Shown: positions 18,223 through 29,700 of the stretch, piece after piece
How the letters are laid out: each line of letters starts with the position of its first letter
Position numbering within the stretch: the stretch's first letter is position 1
Source: Chroococcidiopsis thermalis PCC 7203
GTDB lineage: Bacteria; Cyanobacteriota; Cyanobacteriia; Cyanobacteriales; Chroococcidiopsidaceae
DNA length: 64,000 nucleotides
Direction: 5' to 3'
Assembly: GCF_000317125.1 (NCBI RefSeq)
Contig: NC_019695.1
Coordinates: 4,080,336 to 4,144,335 of the forward strand
Translations under genes and position numbers: made by a program
Notes under the pieces: model-generated
The model's database searches: none
Seen by the model: only the letters and a program-made list of their open reading frames with translations
Told to the model about the DNA's origin: nothing

Positions 18223-21200
18223 ATGGATTTGCATTCACTTTTAACCAATCTTTCCGATCGAGGCGTAAAACTATCTGCCGATGGAGATTCACTCTTAGTT
18301 GACGCACCAAAAGGGGCGATCGCTCCAGAACTGCGGCAGGCACTAACTGAGCATAAAGCCGAACTTCTGCTGTTACTACGGCAGCATAGCGCGATCGCAA
18401 CAGTTGCCCTACCAGCAATTGCACCAGCCCTAACGCAGCGGTACGAACCTTTTCCCTTGACTGATATGCAACACGCTTTCTGGCTGGGTCGTAGTGGGGT
18501 ATTCGATCTAGGTAGCGTTTCCAATCACGGTTATTACGAAATTGAGGGAAACGATCTAAACGTAGAACGCTTGAACTGGGCGCTACAACAACTAATTGCC
18601 CGCCACGATATGCTGCGGGCAGTCATATTACCTGACGGTCAACAACAAATTTTTGAATCCGTACCTGCTTTTGAAATTCAGGTTTTAGACCTGCGAGGAC
18701 AGGACGAAGAAGCAGTAATCTCTCAACTAGAAGCAATTCGCGATCGGCTCTCCCATCAGGTGTTACCAGCCGATCGATGCCCCCTATTTGAATGTCACGC
18801 TACGCTGTTGGATCGGGGGCGCGTCCGGTTGCACGTTAGCTACGACTTGCTTGTATTTGATGCTTGGAGTTTGTTCCGCCTATTCGCAGAGTGGTTTCAA
18901 CTTTACCAAAATCCTGACTTGGTGTTGCCATCTCTAGAACTTTCATTCCGAGATTATGTTTTGGCAGAGCAAAACCTGCAACAAACAGAATTGTACAGGC
19001 GATCGCAGGATTATTGGTTCAGCCGCTTAGACAGTTTACCTCCACCGCCAGACTTACCCTTAGCGAAGAATCCCAAAGAACTCAAACAACCTCGGTGTCG
19101 GCGCTATGATAGAAGGCTAGAATCAGCCGACTGGCAACAGTTGAAGCTACGGGCAACTCAAGCCGGATTGACCCCTTCTGGAGTCCTACTCGCTGCTCTA
19201 GCAGAAATTTTGACGCTTTGGAGTAAAAATCCGCGCTTTACAATCGACCTCGCCCTATTTAATCGCTTGCCGCTACACCCTCAAGTCTATGACATTTTAG
19301 GAGATTTCACCTCCGCCACTTTGTTAGCAGTAGACAATTCCATCCCCGCATCATTTAGCGATCGCGCCGTTCGCATTCAACGACAACTGTGGCAAGATTT
19401 AGAACACCGTTACTTCAATGGAGTGCGCGTAACGCGAGAACTAGCCCGCAGGCAAGGTACGGCTCCCAGCGCCATACCAGTTGTATTTACCAGCACTTTA
19501 GGCTTAGATTCTCTCGGTCAGGAAACTCAAACGTTTAGTCATTTTGGCGAACTAGTTTATGGCATCAGCCAAGCTTCCCAAGTTTGGATAGACGTACAAG
19601 TTTGGGAGGAAAAGGGAGCCTTAACTTTCAATTGGGATGTGGTGGAAGAACTCTTCTCTGAAGGGTTAATAGCTGATATGTTTGAGGCTTATTGCTCCCT
19701 GCTCAAACAACTGGTAACTTCTGAATCTGCTTGGCTGGCTCCTACTCGACAGCTCGTACCACCTGCTCAGTTGCTACGACGGGATGTTGTTAACGCCACG
19801 ACAGTGCCAGTTTCTGAATCCACGCTGCACGCTCTATTTACAGCCCAAGTACGAGCAAGGGCAGAAGCAACTGCTGTCATTGCGCCTCAACGCAGCTTCA
19901 CCTACCGAGAGATCTACGATCGCTCCAATCAGGTTGGTCGCCGATTGCGGCAGCTGGGAGCCGTTCCCAACCAATTAGTGGCTGTTGTGATGGAAAAGGG
20001 ATGGGAGCAAATTGTAGCTGTTTTGGGTATTCTGGCTGCTGGAGCTGCTTACGTTCCTATCGATCCTGGTCTACCTCAAGAGCGCATACTATATCTGTTA
20101 GAAAATAGTGAGGCTAAGCTTGTTCTCACCCAATCTTGGCTGAATGAGACATTAGAATTGCCGGCGGAAGTACAACAACTGTGCCTAGATACTGAAGATT
20201 TAGCCGACGAAAGCACGCAACCGTTAGAACTAATCCAAACAGCCGACGATTTAGCTTACCTGATCTACACATCCGGTTCCACAGGTTTGCCGAAAGGAGT
20301 AGCGATCGCCCATCGCGGTGCTGTCAACACCATCCTCGATATCAACCAGCGTTTTGGTGTCAGTTCCGACGACCGAGTTTTAGCCCTTTCTGCCCTCAGT
20401 TTTGATTTGTCGGTCTACGATATTTTTGGCACGTTGGCAGCTGGAGGAGCAATTGTTCTCCCCGAAGCATCGTTAGAGCGAGAGCCTGCCCGTTGGTCAG
20501 AATTGATGGTGCAGCACAAAGTGACGATCTGGAACTCTGTACCAGCATTGATGCAAATGATGGTGGACTACGCGGCGGATAATCCTCAAATCTTAGCAAG
20601 TCTGCGGTTAGCCTTACTAAGTGGAGATTGGCTGCCGCTAGGCTTGAGCGATCGCCTTAAAGCCCTCGTGCCAAACGTCCAGACAATTAGCTTAGGGGGT
20701 GCGACAGAAGCATCGATCTGGTCTATTCTTTATCCAGTTCAAACCGTTGACCCAAGCTGGAAAAGTATTCCCTACGGTCGTCCGATGGCAAATCAACATT
20801 TTCAGGTGTTGAATGAATTACTCGAACCATGTCCCGTGTGGGTTCCAGGGCAGCTTTATATTGGAGGTATTGGTTTAGCAAAGGGTTACTGGCGGGATGA
20901 AGCTAAAACCACAACTAGTTTTATCACTCATCCTCTTACAGGAGAGCGTTTGTACCGCACGGGCGATTTGGGTCGCTACCTTCCTGATGGAAATATTGAA
21001 TTCCTCGGTAGAGAAGATCTTCAAGTCAAGATTGGTGGCTACCGGATTGAGTTAGGGGAAATTGAGGCGGTACTGATGCAACATTCTGCCGTGCGGCAAG
21101 CAGTCGTCACTGTTGCAGGAGAACAATCAACTTACAAGCGCCTAGTAGCTTACGTAGTCCCAGAATGGGAAATTTCTTTAGAGGAACTGCGCTGTTTTCT

Positions 21201-21681
21201 AGGTGACAAACTACCAGACTATATGCTGCCGTCAGTTTTTCTATTTTTGGATGCTTTACCACTATCTGCAAATGGAAAAGTTAACCGTCGAGCGTTGCCT
21301 AGTCCAGATGGATTGTTGCAATTGGCAGTGACTTACGTAGCACCTCAGAACGAGATCGAACAAGGTATTGCTACTATTTGGCAAGAAGTCTTAGACCTAG
21401 AAAAAGTGGGTGTAAATGATAAGTTTTTTGAAATTGGTGGTAGCTCGTTACTGCTAACAAAAATTTATAGCAATCTCAAAAAAGTGATGCCAGATGCGGT
21501 ACAATATTTGTCAATAGTCGATTTATTTAACTACTCGACTGTCAGATCTTTAGCTCAATATTTAAGCGCGAATCAAACAGCATCATCTTTACAGCAGCAA
21601 AGTGCTGAGTCGGATAAAGAATTAGCAGCAGGGAAAAATCGGCTCAAGCAAAGGTATAAAAAATCAGCCGCCATAAGTTGA
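18223..21681 (+). CDS. NRPS module TubC-Cy-A(Cys)-PCP
   Basis: A 1152-residue protein. Residues 1-55 are a TubC-type N-terminal docking domain (MDLHSLLTNLSDRGVKLSAD). A heterocyclization domain (about 75-510) carries DLLVFD (Asp208-Asp213), the DxxxxD of Cy domains. The adenylation domain (about 535-1030) has YTSGSTGLPKG and FDLSVYD, WNSVPALM, LLSGD and GATEASIW, giving the specificity code DLYNLSLIWK of cysteine. A carrier domain follows with Ser1075 in GGSSL. GGGGGGAG lies just upstream of the ATG. As the only Cy protein with a docking domain, it probably receives the aryl starter in trans and forms the first thiazoline. The C-terminal basic tail (KNRLKQRYKK) is of a type common in cyanobacterial NRPSs. 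Confidence 0.92.
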   Translation: MDLHSLLTNLSDRGVKLSADGDSLLVDAPKGAIAPELRQALTEHKAELLLLLRQHSAIATVALPAIAPALTQRYEPFPLTDMQHAFWLGRSGVFDLGSVSNHGYYEIEGNDLNVERLNWALQQLIARHDMLRAVILPDGQQQIFESVPAFEIQVLDLRGQDEEAVISQLEAIRDRLSHQVLPADRCPLFECHATLLDRGRVRLHVSYDLLVFDAWSLFRLFAEWFQLYQNPDLVLPSLELSFRDYVLAEQNLQQTELYRRSQDYWFSRLDSLPPPPDLPLAKNPKELKQPRCRRYDRRLESADWQQLKLRATQAGLTPSGVLLAALAEILTLWSKNPRFTIDLALFNRLPLHPQVYDILGDFTSATLLAVDNSIPASFSDRAVRIQRQLWQDLEHRYFNGVRVTRELARRQGTAPSAIPVVFTSTLGLDSLGQETQTFSHFGELVYGISQASQVWIDVQVWEEKGALTFNWDVVEELFSEGLIADMFEAYCSLLKQLVTSESAWLAPTRQLVPPAQLLRRDVVNATTVPVSESTLHALFTAQVRARAEATAVIAPQRSFTYREIYDRSNQVGRRLRQLGAVPNQLVAVVMEKGWEQIVAVLGILAAGAAYVPIDPGLPQERILYLLENSEAKLVLTQSWLNETLELPAEVQQLCLDTEDLADESTQPLELIQTADDLAYLIYTSGSTGLPKGVAIAHRGAVNTILDINQRFGVSSDDRVLALSALSFDLSVYDIFGTLAAGGAIVLPEASLEREPARWSELMVQHKVTIWNSVPALMQMMVDYAADNPQILASLRLALLSGDWLPLGLSDRLKALVPNVQTISLGGATEASIWSILYPVQTVDPSWKSIPYGRPMANQHFQVLNELLEPCPVWVPGQLYIGGIGLAKGYWRDEAKTTTSFITHPLTGERLYRTGDLGRYLPDGNIEFLGREDLQVKIGGYRIELGEIEAVLMQHSAVRQAVVTVAGEQSTYKRLVAYVVPEWEISLEELRCFLGDKLPDYMLPSVFLFLDALPLSANGKVNRRALPSPDGLLQLAVTYVAPQNEIEQGIATIWQEVLDLEKVGVNDKFFEIGGSSLLLTKIYSNLKKVMPDAVQYLSIVDLFNYSTVRSLAQYLSANQTASSLQQQSAESDKELAAGKNRLKQRYKKSAAIS

Positions 21682-21767
21682 GTCCAGTTTGAGGTAAGAA
21701 AATCAAGCTGTGTAGAGAGGCGATCTATCATTTCACAAATTAGACTTTGATAAAATTACTATAGCTT

Positions 21768-24700
21768 ATGAATTCTGAAACTAATGGCTTAGAAATAGCA
21801 ATAATTGGAATGTCAGGGCGTTTTCCTGGTAGTAAAGATATCGATGGATTTTGGAAAAATTTACTCGATGGAGTAGAACTTGTTTCTAGTTTTCCCGATC
21901 GCGTTTCAGATAAATCCAAGCAGTCAAAGCAGAAAGTTAAGGTTGGAGCTATCCTGCAAGATGTAGAACTCTTTGATGCTTCATTCTTTGGTTTCAATCC
22001 TAGAGAAGCTGAAATTATGGACCCCCAGCACCGAATGTTTTTAGAGTGTGCTTGGGAAGCTTTAGAAAATGCTGGGTATGACTCCGAACGAGAAAACAGA
22101 GCTATAGGAATATATGCTGGGGTCGGGATGGGATATTACCTGTACTATAACCTTTATCCTCACCGAGATTTACTGCAATCGATTGGCGGCTTACAAAGTC
22201 TGATTGGAGTAGATAAAGATTATGTCCCCAGCCGCGTTTCTTATAAACTTAATCTCAAAGGTCCAAGTATCAGTGTTGGCACAGCTTGTTCTAGTTCGTT
22301 AGTTGCAGTTCACTTAGCCTGTCAAAGCTTACTGGGCGGTGAATGTTATATGGCTTTGGCTGCTGGTGTTGCCGTTAAAGTTCCTCAGAATGAATTAACT
22401 TTATCTCCAGATGAAATTATTTCACCCGATGGACATTGTAGAGCGTTTGATGCCAAGGCAAACGGTACTCTAGGTGGCAATGGCATTGGCGTAGTTGTAC
22501 TCAAAAGATTAGAAGATGCGATCGCAGACCGAGATTATATTTATGCAGTTATTAAAGGCTCAGCGATTAATAATGATGGAAGTTCAAAAATAGGCTACAC
22601 CGCGCCCAGCGAAGACGGTCAAGCCAGAGTAATTCATGCTGCTCAAGTCATGGCTGAAGTCGAGCCAAAAACCATCACCTATATGGAAGCTCACGGCACT
22701 GGAACTCCTTTGGGCGACCCAATTGAAGTAGCGGCGATGACACGAGCGTTTAGGCTCAGCACCGATAAGAAAGGCTATTGTGCGATTGGGTCAGTGAAAA
22801 CTAATGTCGGTCATCTAGATGCAGCCGCAGGAATTACTAGCTTGATCAAGACAACTTTGGCACTGCACCATAAGTTACTACCACCCAGTATTAACTTCGA
22901 GCAGCCTAATCCTCAAATTAATTTCGAGCATAGCCCGTTCTATGTCAATAACAAGCTGAGGGAGTGGCAAGCTAACGGCTCTCCCCGTCGAGCAGGCGTT
23001 AGTTCCTTTGGTATTGGTGGTACTAATGCCCATGCAATTTTAGAAGAAGCTCTTGTTGAATGCAATCAGGAGGAACGAGGGAGAAAATATCAACTTTTAG
23101 TGCTGTCTGCGAAAACTAGTTCTGCCTTAGAAGCGGCTACAACTAATTTGGTGCGGCACTTAAAACAGCATCCACAACTCAATCTACCTGATGTAGCTTA
23201 CACCCTCCAAGTCGGTCGGCGGGAATTTCATCACCGCCGCATGACTGTAGTAGAAAACTTGGAAGACGCGATCGCCACCCTAGAATCAGCAACTCCACAA
23301 AGAGTCATGACACAGATTCAGGAGGACGATCGCCTTGTCGTGTTTATGTTTTCCGGTCAAGGATCGCAGTACGTTAACATGGCGCGGGAACTCTACGAAA
23401 GTGAAGCGACATTCCAAGCAGAGTGCGATCGCTGTTTTGAATTGCTCCAACCTCATCTTCAGCTGAATTTAGCAGAAGTATTGTTTCCCACCGCAGCAAC
23501 CGCCCACAACGCAGCACAGCAACTACAACAAACTGCGATCGCCCAACCAGCACTGTTTGTTATCGAGTACGCCCTTGCTAAGTTGTGGATGTCTTGGGGA
23601 GTGCGCCCCGTAGCGGCGATCGGTCACAGCATTGGAGAATACGTAGCAGCCTGTATCGCTGGCGTATTTTCTCTAGAAGATGCTTTAGCAGTTGTAGCAA
23701 CTCGCGGGCGGCTGATGCAACAAATGCCACCAGGAAAAATGCTTTCTGTAGGTTTATCGACAGAGGAAGTACAATCTTTCCTCAATGAAAACCTTTCACT
23801 AGCAGCAAGTAACGCCCCCAAATTGAGCGTAATTTCTGGTTGTGAGCTAGCAATCGAGCAACTAGAACGCGAACTACAAGCACGGGGAATAGACTTTCGC
23901 CACCTGCATACCTCCCATGCTTTTCATTCTGCAATGATGGAGGCGATCGTCGAGCCTTTCACCGAGTATCTCAAAACGATCGATCTCAAACCCCCACAAC
24001 TTGCTTTTATTTCCAATGTCACTGGTACTTGGATTACCACAGCAGAAGCAACAGACCAAAATTACTGGGCGCGGCATCTGCGCCAAAGAGTGCGATTCTC
24101 AGAAGGAATTGCCGAGTTATTCCAAGATGCCAAACGAGTTTTCCTAGAAGTTGGACCTGGACGAACATTAAGCACTTTAGCTAAACAGCAAGCACCTGGA
24201 CGGGTTGTATTATCTTCCCTGCGTCATCCCAAGGAAGAACAGTCAGATGTTGCTTTCGTGCTGCACGCGCTAGGGCGGCTTTGGTTAACGGGGGTGCAGG
24301 TGGATTGGTCGAGATTTTCTGCTAGCGAACAACGCCGTCGCCTACCACTGCCAACTTATCCCTTTGAACGCCAGCGTTATTGGATCGATCCGCCTGCTGC
24401 GCTTCCTGCGGTACAGATGCCTCCAACTCCCCTAGAAAAAGAGAACTATATTCCCCAGGTCACAGCACAGGACAAACGCAATATTGCAGATTGGTTTTAC
24501 GTCCCCAAGTGGAAACCTACTAATATTTCTCTCAATAAATCTTCAGATGCATCGATTTTGGGTTGCACTCTGGTATTTGCAGATCGGTGCGGCTTGAGCG
24601 TGCAATTATTAAAACAACTCAAACAACAGGGACAAAATGCGATCGCGGTGCAAATTGGTTCCGAGTTTGCACAGATCGATGAATTCACATATAGTCTCAA

Positions 24701-26741
24701 TCCTCAAAACGGCAATGATTACAATGTCTTACTCAGCAAACTACGCGCCCAAAACCAGCTCCCCGCTACAATAGTCCATCTGTGGAATGTTACATCGCAA
24801 AGTTATGCCGGATCGGAACTGGCAGGAGTCGAACAAGCTCAATATTTAGGTTTTTATAGCCTGCTGTTTCTCGCTCAAGCAATTGGCAAGCAGAATGTGA
24901 CGCAAAAGCTACAAATTGCGGTTGTATCTAGTAATATGCAGCCAGTTACTCAAGCAGAAATCCATCCAGAAAAAGCAACTCTACTTGGAGCCGTTAAAGT
25001 CATTCCTTTAGAATATCCAAATATCACCTGTCGCAGCATCGATCTATCTGTTGGGCAAAACGAGCAACTAGTCAACCAATTGCTAACAGAGCTTACAGCT
25101 CCTACTTTTGAGCAAATCAGCGCCTATCGCGACGATCGCCGCTGGGTGCAAGTTTTGGAACCAGTTCGATTAGAGGAAACCGCCGCCAAGACACCAAGAC
25201 TGAGGGAAAGGGGAGTTTATCTGATTACAGGTGGACTCGGAGGAGTTGGGCTAGTGCTGGCGGAATATCTAGCGAAAACAGTTAGAGCCAAATTATTACT
25301 GATCGGGCGTTCTGCTTTTCCTGCTAGAGCAGATTGGCAAACATGGCTAGCGACTCACGACGAAAGCGATCGCACCAGTTATCAAATCCGCAAAGTGCAG
25401 GAACTAGAAGCACTAGGCGCACAGGCGATCGTCGCAAATGCTGATGTTGCTAATTTAGAACAAGTGCAACAGGCGATCGCTCAAGCAAAACAGCAATTTG
25501 GACAACTTAACGGCATTATTCACGCCGCTGGCGTTGCTGGCGGTGGTGCGATCGGGCGCAAAACCTTTGAGGCAGCACAAAGAGTCCTAGCCCCTAAAGT
25601 CAAGGGTACAGTAGTTCTCGATACTCTGCTCAAAGACACCCAGTTAGATTTCTTTGTTCTCTGTTCGTCCCTAGCTTCAGCACAAGGCGGATTCGGACAG
25701 GTAGATTATTGTGCAGCCAACGCCTTTCTGGATGCTTTCGCTCACTACAAAACTACCACAGATGGTACATTTACAGTAGGGATTAATTGGGATGTATGGC
25801 AAGAAGTCGGGATGGCAGCAACGGCGAAGCGATCGCCAGCCAACTCAGTTACTAAAACTCAATCTCTAGCAGTCAACCATCCTTTATTCGACTCTTGCAT
25901 TATTGAGAATTCCCAGGAATTTTATATTTCTAAATTGAGTGTTAGCAAGCACTGGATTCTGAAGGAACACAGGTTAATGGGAAAAGCAATGGTTCCAGGC
26001 ACAGCTTTTCTTGAAATGGCTTTGGCAGCTTGGGCAAACCACACTCATCAACAAAATACTCGTGCGACTCAAATGAGGGAAGTTTATTTCCCAACGCCTT
26101 TAATTGTAGAAGACGATGTAGAAAAAGAAGTACGGACAATTCTGAAACAGAAGGGCGATCGCTTTGAGTTTAAGATTGTCAGTTACTTGAATTCAGAATC
26201 AGAGCAATGGTTAGAACACGCGATCGGTGAAATAACTTCTCTCGATGTAGATTCATCTCAAAAATTAGCGATCGCAGAACTGGAATCAAAGTGCAACGAA
26301 GGCAAAAATGTTATTCAGAACAATTATCACCCTCTCAAGGGATTTGCAGAATTTGGCTCTAGATGGAATAATTTAAAACAGGTTAATCTAGGACAAAATC
26401 GAGGTTTGGCTCTCCTAGAATTATCTCAAGAATTTATAGATGATATCGGTTCCTATAAATTGCATCCAGCCTTGTTTGATTTAGCGGTTCATTTTTTAGT
26501 TGATGAGTTTAGAGGCGAAAGCTATTATCTACCTTTTTCTTACAAAAAGCTAACAATTAAAGGCTCTTTGCCAGCAAAAATTTATAGCTACAGCCGTTTA
26601 TTGGATCGTTCTCCGTCAGGAAATTTAAAATTCAATCTTACGATTTTAGACGACCTGGGAACAGAACTGATAGAAATTGAAGATTATACTTTGAGGCAAT
26701 TCCATGACACCAAGCAACACAGTCTCTCTCTCTCAAAGTAA
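21768..26741 (+). CDS. Type I PKS, KS-AT-KR-DH (order unusual)
   Basis: A 1657-residue protein. The KS (8-430) has Cys174 in GTACSSSLVAVHLAC, EAHGTGTPLGDP and KTNVGHLDAAAG. The AT (about 515-830) has Ser621 in GHSIGEY and HAFH, the malonyl-type motif. The KR follows (about 900-1370) with the NADPH loop TGGLGGVG and the catalytic Ser and YCAAN. Only then comes a DH with HRLMGKAMVP (His1401) and HPALFD (Asp1571). Normal modules read KS-AT-DH-ER-KR-ACP, so the order here is abnormal, and there is no ACP: the ER and ACP are in the next gene, which overlaps by 38 bp in another frame. Together the two proteins would add and fully reduce one malonyl unit. Confidence 0.9.
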   Translation: MNSETNGLEIAIIGMSGRFPGSKDIDGFWKNLLDGVELVSSFPDRVSDKSKQSKQKVKVGAILQDVELFDASFFGFNPREAEIMDPQHRMFLECAWEALENAGYDSERENRAIGIYAGVGMGYYLYYNLYPHRDLLQSIGGLQSLIGVDKDYVPSRVSYKLNLKGPSISVGTACSSSLVAVHLACQSLLGGECYMALAAGVAVKVPQNELTLSPDEIISPDGHCRAFDAKANGTLGGNGIGVVVLKRLEDAIADRDYIYAVIKGSAINNDGSSKIGYTAPSEDGQARVIHAAQVMAEVEPKTITYMEAHGTGTPLGDPIEVAAMTRAFRLSTDKKGYCAIGSVKTNVGHLDAAAGITSLIKTTLALHHKLLPPSINFEQPNPQINFEHSPFYVNNKLREWQANGSPRRAGVSSFGIGGTNAHAILEEALVECNQEERGRKYQLLVLSAKTSSALEAATTNLVRHLKQHPQLNLPDVAYTLQVGRREFHHRRMTVVENLEDAIATLESATPQRVMTQIQEDDRLVVFMFSGQGSQYVNMARELYESEATFQAECDRCFELLQPHLQLNLAEVLFPTAATAHNAAQQLQQTAIAQPALFVIEYALAKLWMSWGVRPVAAIGHSIGEYVAACIAGVFSLEDALAVVATRGRLMQQMPPGKMLSVGLSTEEVQSFLNENLSLAASNAPKLSVISGCELAIEQLERELQARGIDFRHLHTSHAFHSAMMEAIVEPFTEYLKTIDLKPPQLAFISNVTGTWITTAEATDQNYWARHLRQRVRFSEGIAELFQDAKRVFLEVGPGRTLSTLAKQQAPGRVVLSSLRHPKEEQSDVAFVLHALGRLWLTGVQVDWSRFSASEQRRRLPLPTYPFERQRYWIDPPAALPAVQMPPTPLEKENYIPQVTAQDKRNIADWFYVPKWKPTNISLNKSSDASILGCTLVFADRCGLSVQLLKQLKQQGQNAIAVQIGSEFAQIDEFTYSLNPQNGNDYNVLLSKLRAQNQLPATIVHLWNVTSQSYAGSELAGVEQAQYLGFYSLLFLAQAIGKQNVTQKLQIAVVSSNMQPVTQAEIHPEKATLLGAVKVIPLEYPNITCRSIDLSVGQNEQLVNQLLTELTAPTFEQISAYRDDRRWVQVLEPVRLEETAAKTPRLRERGVYLITGGLGGVGLVLAEYLAKTVRAKLLLIGRSAFPARADWQTWLATHDESDRTSYQIRKVQELEALGAQAIVANADVANLEQVQQAIAQAKQQFGQLNGIIHAAGVAGGGAIGRKTFEAAQRVLAPKVKGTVVLDTLLKDTQLDFFVLCSSLASAQGGFGQVDYCAANAFLDAFAHYKTTTDGTFTVGINWDVWQEVGMAATAKRSPANSVTKTQSLAVNHPLFDSCIIENSQEFYISKLSVSKHWILKEHRLMGKAMVPGTAFLEMALAAWANHTHQQNTRATQMREVYFPTPLIVEDDVEKEVRTILKQKGDRFEFKIVSYLNSESEQWLEHAIGEITSLDVDSSQKLAIAELESKCNEGKNVIQNNYHPLKGFAEFGSRWNNLKQVNLGQNRGLALLELSQEFIDDIGSYKLHPALFDLAVHFLVDEFRGESYYLPFSYKKLTIKGSLPAKIYSYSRLLDRSPSGNLKFNLTILDDLGTELIEIEDYTLRQFHDTKQHSLSLSK

Positions 26742-29700
26742 AGATATTGCCACTATTCCTGACAGCGAAAACTTTTTTCTACAAATCTCTCAACTTGGTT
26801 TATTGGATAGTCTTGAATTTAAAAGCGTTCAGCGCCAAAAACCAGACTGGGATGAAGTAGAAATCGAAGTTTTTGCTACTGGACTTAATTTTAAAGAAGT
26901 TTTACTAGCACTAGGTTTAATTCCTTGTTCGCCAGATGTTCAGATTGAATTTGGTTTAGAGTGTACCGGAAAAATAGTAGCAGTAGGGGAAGGAGTTGAA
27001 GGTTTTGAAATTGGCGATGAAGTTATTGCCTTTGGTTCTTCATGTTTTAGCAAATTCATTACAATTTCCGCTCAGTGCGTAACACTAAAACCAATTCATC
27101 TCAGCCTAGAAGCAGCAGCAACGATCCCAGTTGCTTTTATGACAGCGTATTACGCCCTAATAACATTGGGTAGGCTGAGTAAAGGCGATCGCATTCTGAT
27201 TCATGCTGCTACTGGTGGTGTAGGGTTGGCTGCCGTACAAATTGCTCAATGGATAGGAGCAGAAATTTTTGCTACGGCTGGCAATCCTGAAAAACAGGAA
27301 TTTTTGCGCTCTTTGGGTATTGAGCATATTATGAATTCTCGCTCTTTAGCTTTTGCTGAAGAAGTGATGCAGCGCAGTATTGGCAAAGGAGTAGATGTAG
27401 TTTTAAACTCACTAGGAGGTGAAGCTATCTCTAAAAATCTGAAAATTTTAGCACCCTATGGACGCTTTTTAGAACTAGGACGAAGAGATATTTTAAAGAA
27501 TAGTCAACTGAGCCTACTACCTTTTGAAAATAACATATCATTCTTTGCTATTAATATCGAACCAGATCGTCCTCAATTCAGAGGGATATGGCGCGAAATA
27601 GTGCAGCATTTTCAAGTTAACAACTTCCGCCCCCTACCCCATCATATATTTCCCATCGAGTCAGTGACTCGTGCTTTTGAGTATATGTCTGAAGCCAAGC
27701 ATATTGGCAAAGTTATTGTCTCTTTTCAAGGAAAAGAAGAACAAAGAAAATCTATTGTAGTAACTCCAGGTATCAATCGAGGAAACTTACCTCAAGTAGG
27801 ACTATTACCTACAGAAGGAGTCGATATTTTTAGTCGCATATTAGGCAGTACGCTACCTCAAGTTTTAGTCTCAACTCGCAATCTTGTACTTGAAAACAAG
27901 CAAGAGAATACAGACACAGTAGTAGATTCAGAGCGGCTTGACTCATCTAAACAAACATATCCGCGACCGGAACTGAGTAGTTCTTATATTATTTCAAGAA
28001 ACGAAACCGAGCAAAAGATTATCGAGATTTGGCAAGAATATCTAGGTATAGAGCCAATAGGTATTCACGATGATTTTTTTGAACTGGGGGGACATTCTCT
28101 ACTTGCAACCCGCCTCGTAACCAAGTTGAGTTCTGTTTTTGGTGTAGAACTGCTTTTAAGCCAGTTGTTTGAGTCTCCCACTGTGGCTAGTTTAGCTGCG
28201 GCAATTGGCACAGAAGCAATACAGGAGACAAAACAGCCGGATGTAGCTAATTCCCTACCTGCGATCGCGCTTGCTCCAGAACAGCGATTTCAACCGTTTC
28301 CCTTGACGGAAGTTCAACAAGCTTACTGGATCGGTCGCAGTAGCGATTTTGCATTGGGTAACGTCTCAACTCATTTCTACGGCGAATTTGACTGCATCGA
28401 TTTAGACATCGATCGCTATAACCGAGCTTGGCAGAGGTTGATTTCGCGACACGAGATGCTGAGAGCAATTGTACGTCCTGACGGGCAGCAACAAATTCTA
28501 GAGCAAGTCCCGCCTTTTCAAATTCAAGTCCAAGACTTACGGGGAAAAAGTCAGGAAGAGATCGAATTAGAAATAGAGCAGGTGCGCGATCGCCTATCTC
28601 ACCAAGTCATACCCAGCGATCGCTTTCCCTTGTTTGAAATCTGTGTATCTTTGTTAGATGCTGGGCGAGTGCGGATTCACATCAGCTTCGATGCTTTAAT
28701 TGCAGATTTGAGGAGTATTGAAATTATTCTGCAACAGCTGTATGAAATCTACCAAAATCCTCATGTTTCCCTGAAAAGCAGCGAACTTTCATTTCGAGAT
28801 TATGTTTTAGCCTTAGAAAAACTGCAAATTTCTGAAAACTATCAGCGTGCATTAGATTACTGGCTGCATCGCTTACCCCAATTACCGCCTGCACCAGAAT
28901 TACCACTGGTGAAAAATCTTGCTGCGATCGGTCGATCGCGATTCCATCGTCGGATTCACAAACTAGATGCAGAAATTTGGGGACGATTGAAGCATCGAGT
29001 CAGTCAGTCTAACTTAACTCCTTCAGGATTGTTGATTGCAGCTTTTGCCGAAGTGCTGACAATATGGAGCAGGCGATCGCAATTCACTCTTAACTTAACC
29101 CTCTTCAATCGTCTGCCACTCCATCCTGAAGTTGACGAAATAGTAGGAGATTTTACCTCCTTAACTTTATTAGCAGTTGATAACTCCCAAGCCGAATCTT
29201 TTGAAATTCGCGCCCAACGCCTGCAAAAACAGCTATGGGAAGATTTAGACCGTAGCTACGTCAGCGGCGTGCGAGTTCTGCGGGAGTGGAGCAAAATTCA
29301 AGGCGGGGGTGGCATTCTCATGCCCGTGGTATTTACTAGTAACCTCGTCCAACAAGGCGCAGCATCGCAACCTTCAGCAATTAGTAAGTTTGGTGAGTTA
29401 GTTTATAGTGTCAGCCAGACACCCCAAGTCATATTAGACCATCAGGTTTATGAAGATGGGGGAACGCTAGTTTTAAATTGGGATAGCGTGGATGAGGTGT
29501 TCCCAGAGGGGCTGCTGGACGATATGTTCGCTGCTTATTGCGATCTCCTACGGCAGTTAGCGACGACAGAGACGGCTTGGCAGGCAACAAAGCGGCAAGT
29601 CCAATTAACACAACAGTCGAGCAATTTCACTGATGCTCCCATTCCAGAAGGACTACTCCACACCAAGTTTTTCCAGCAGGTGCAACAGCAACCGGATCGA

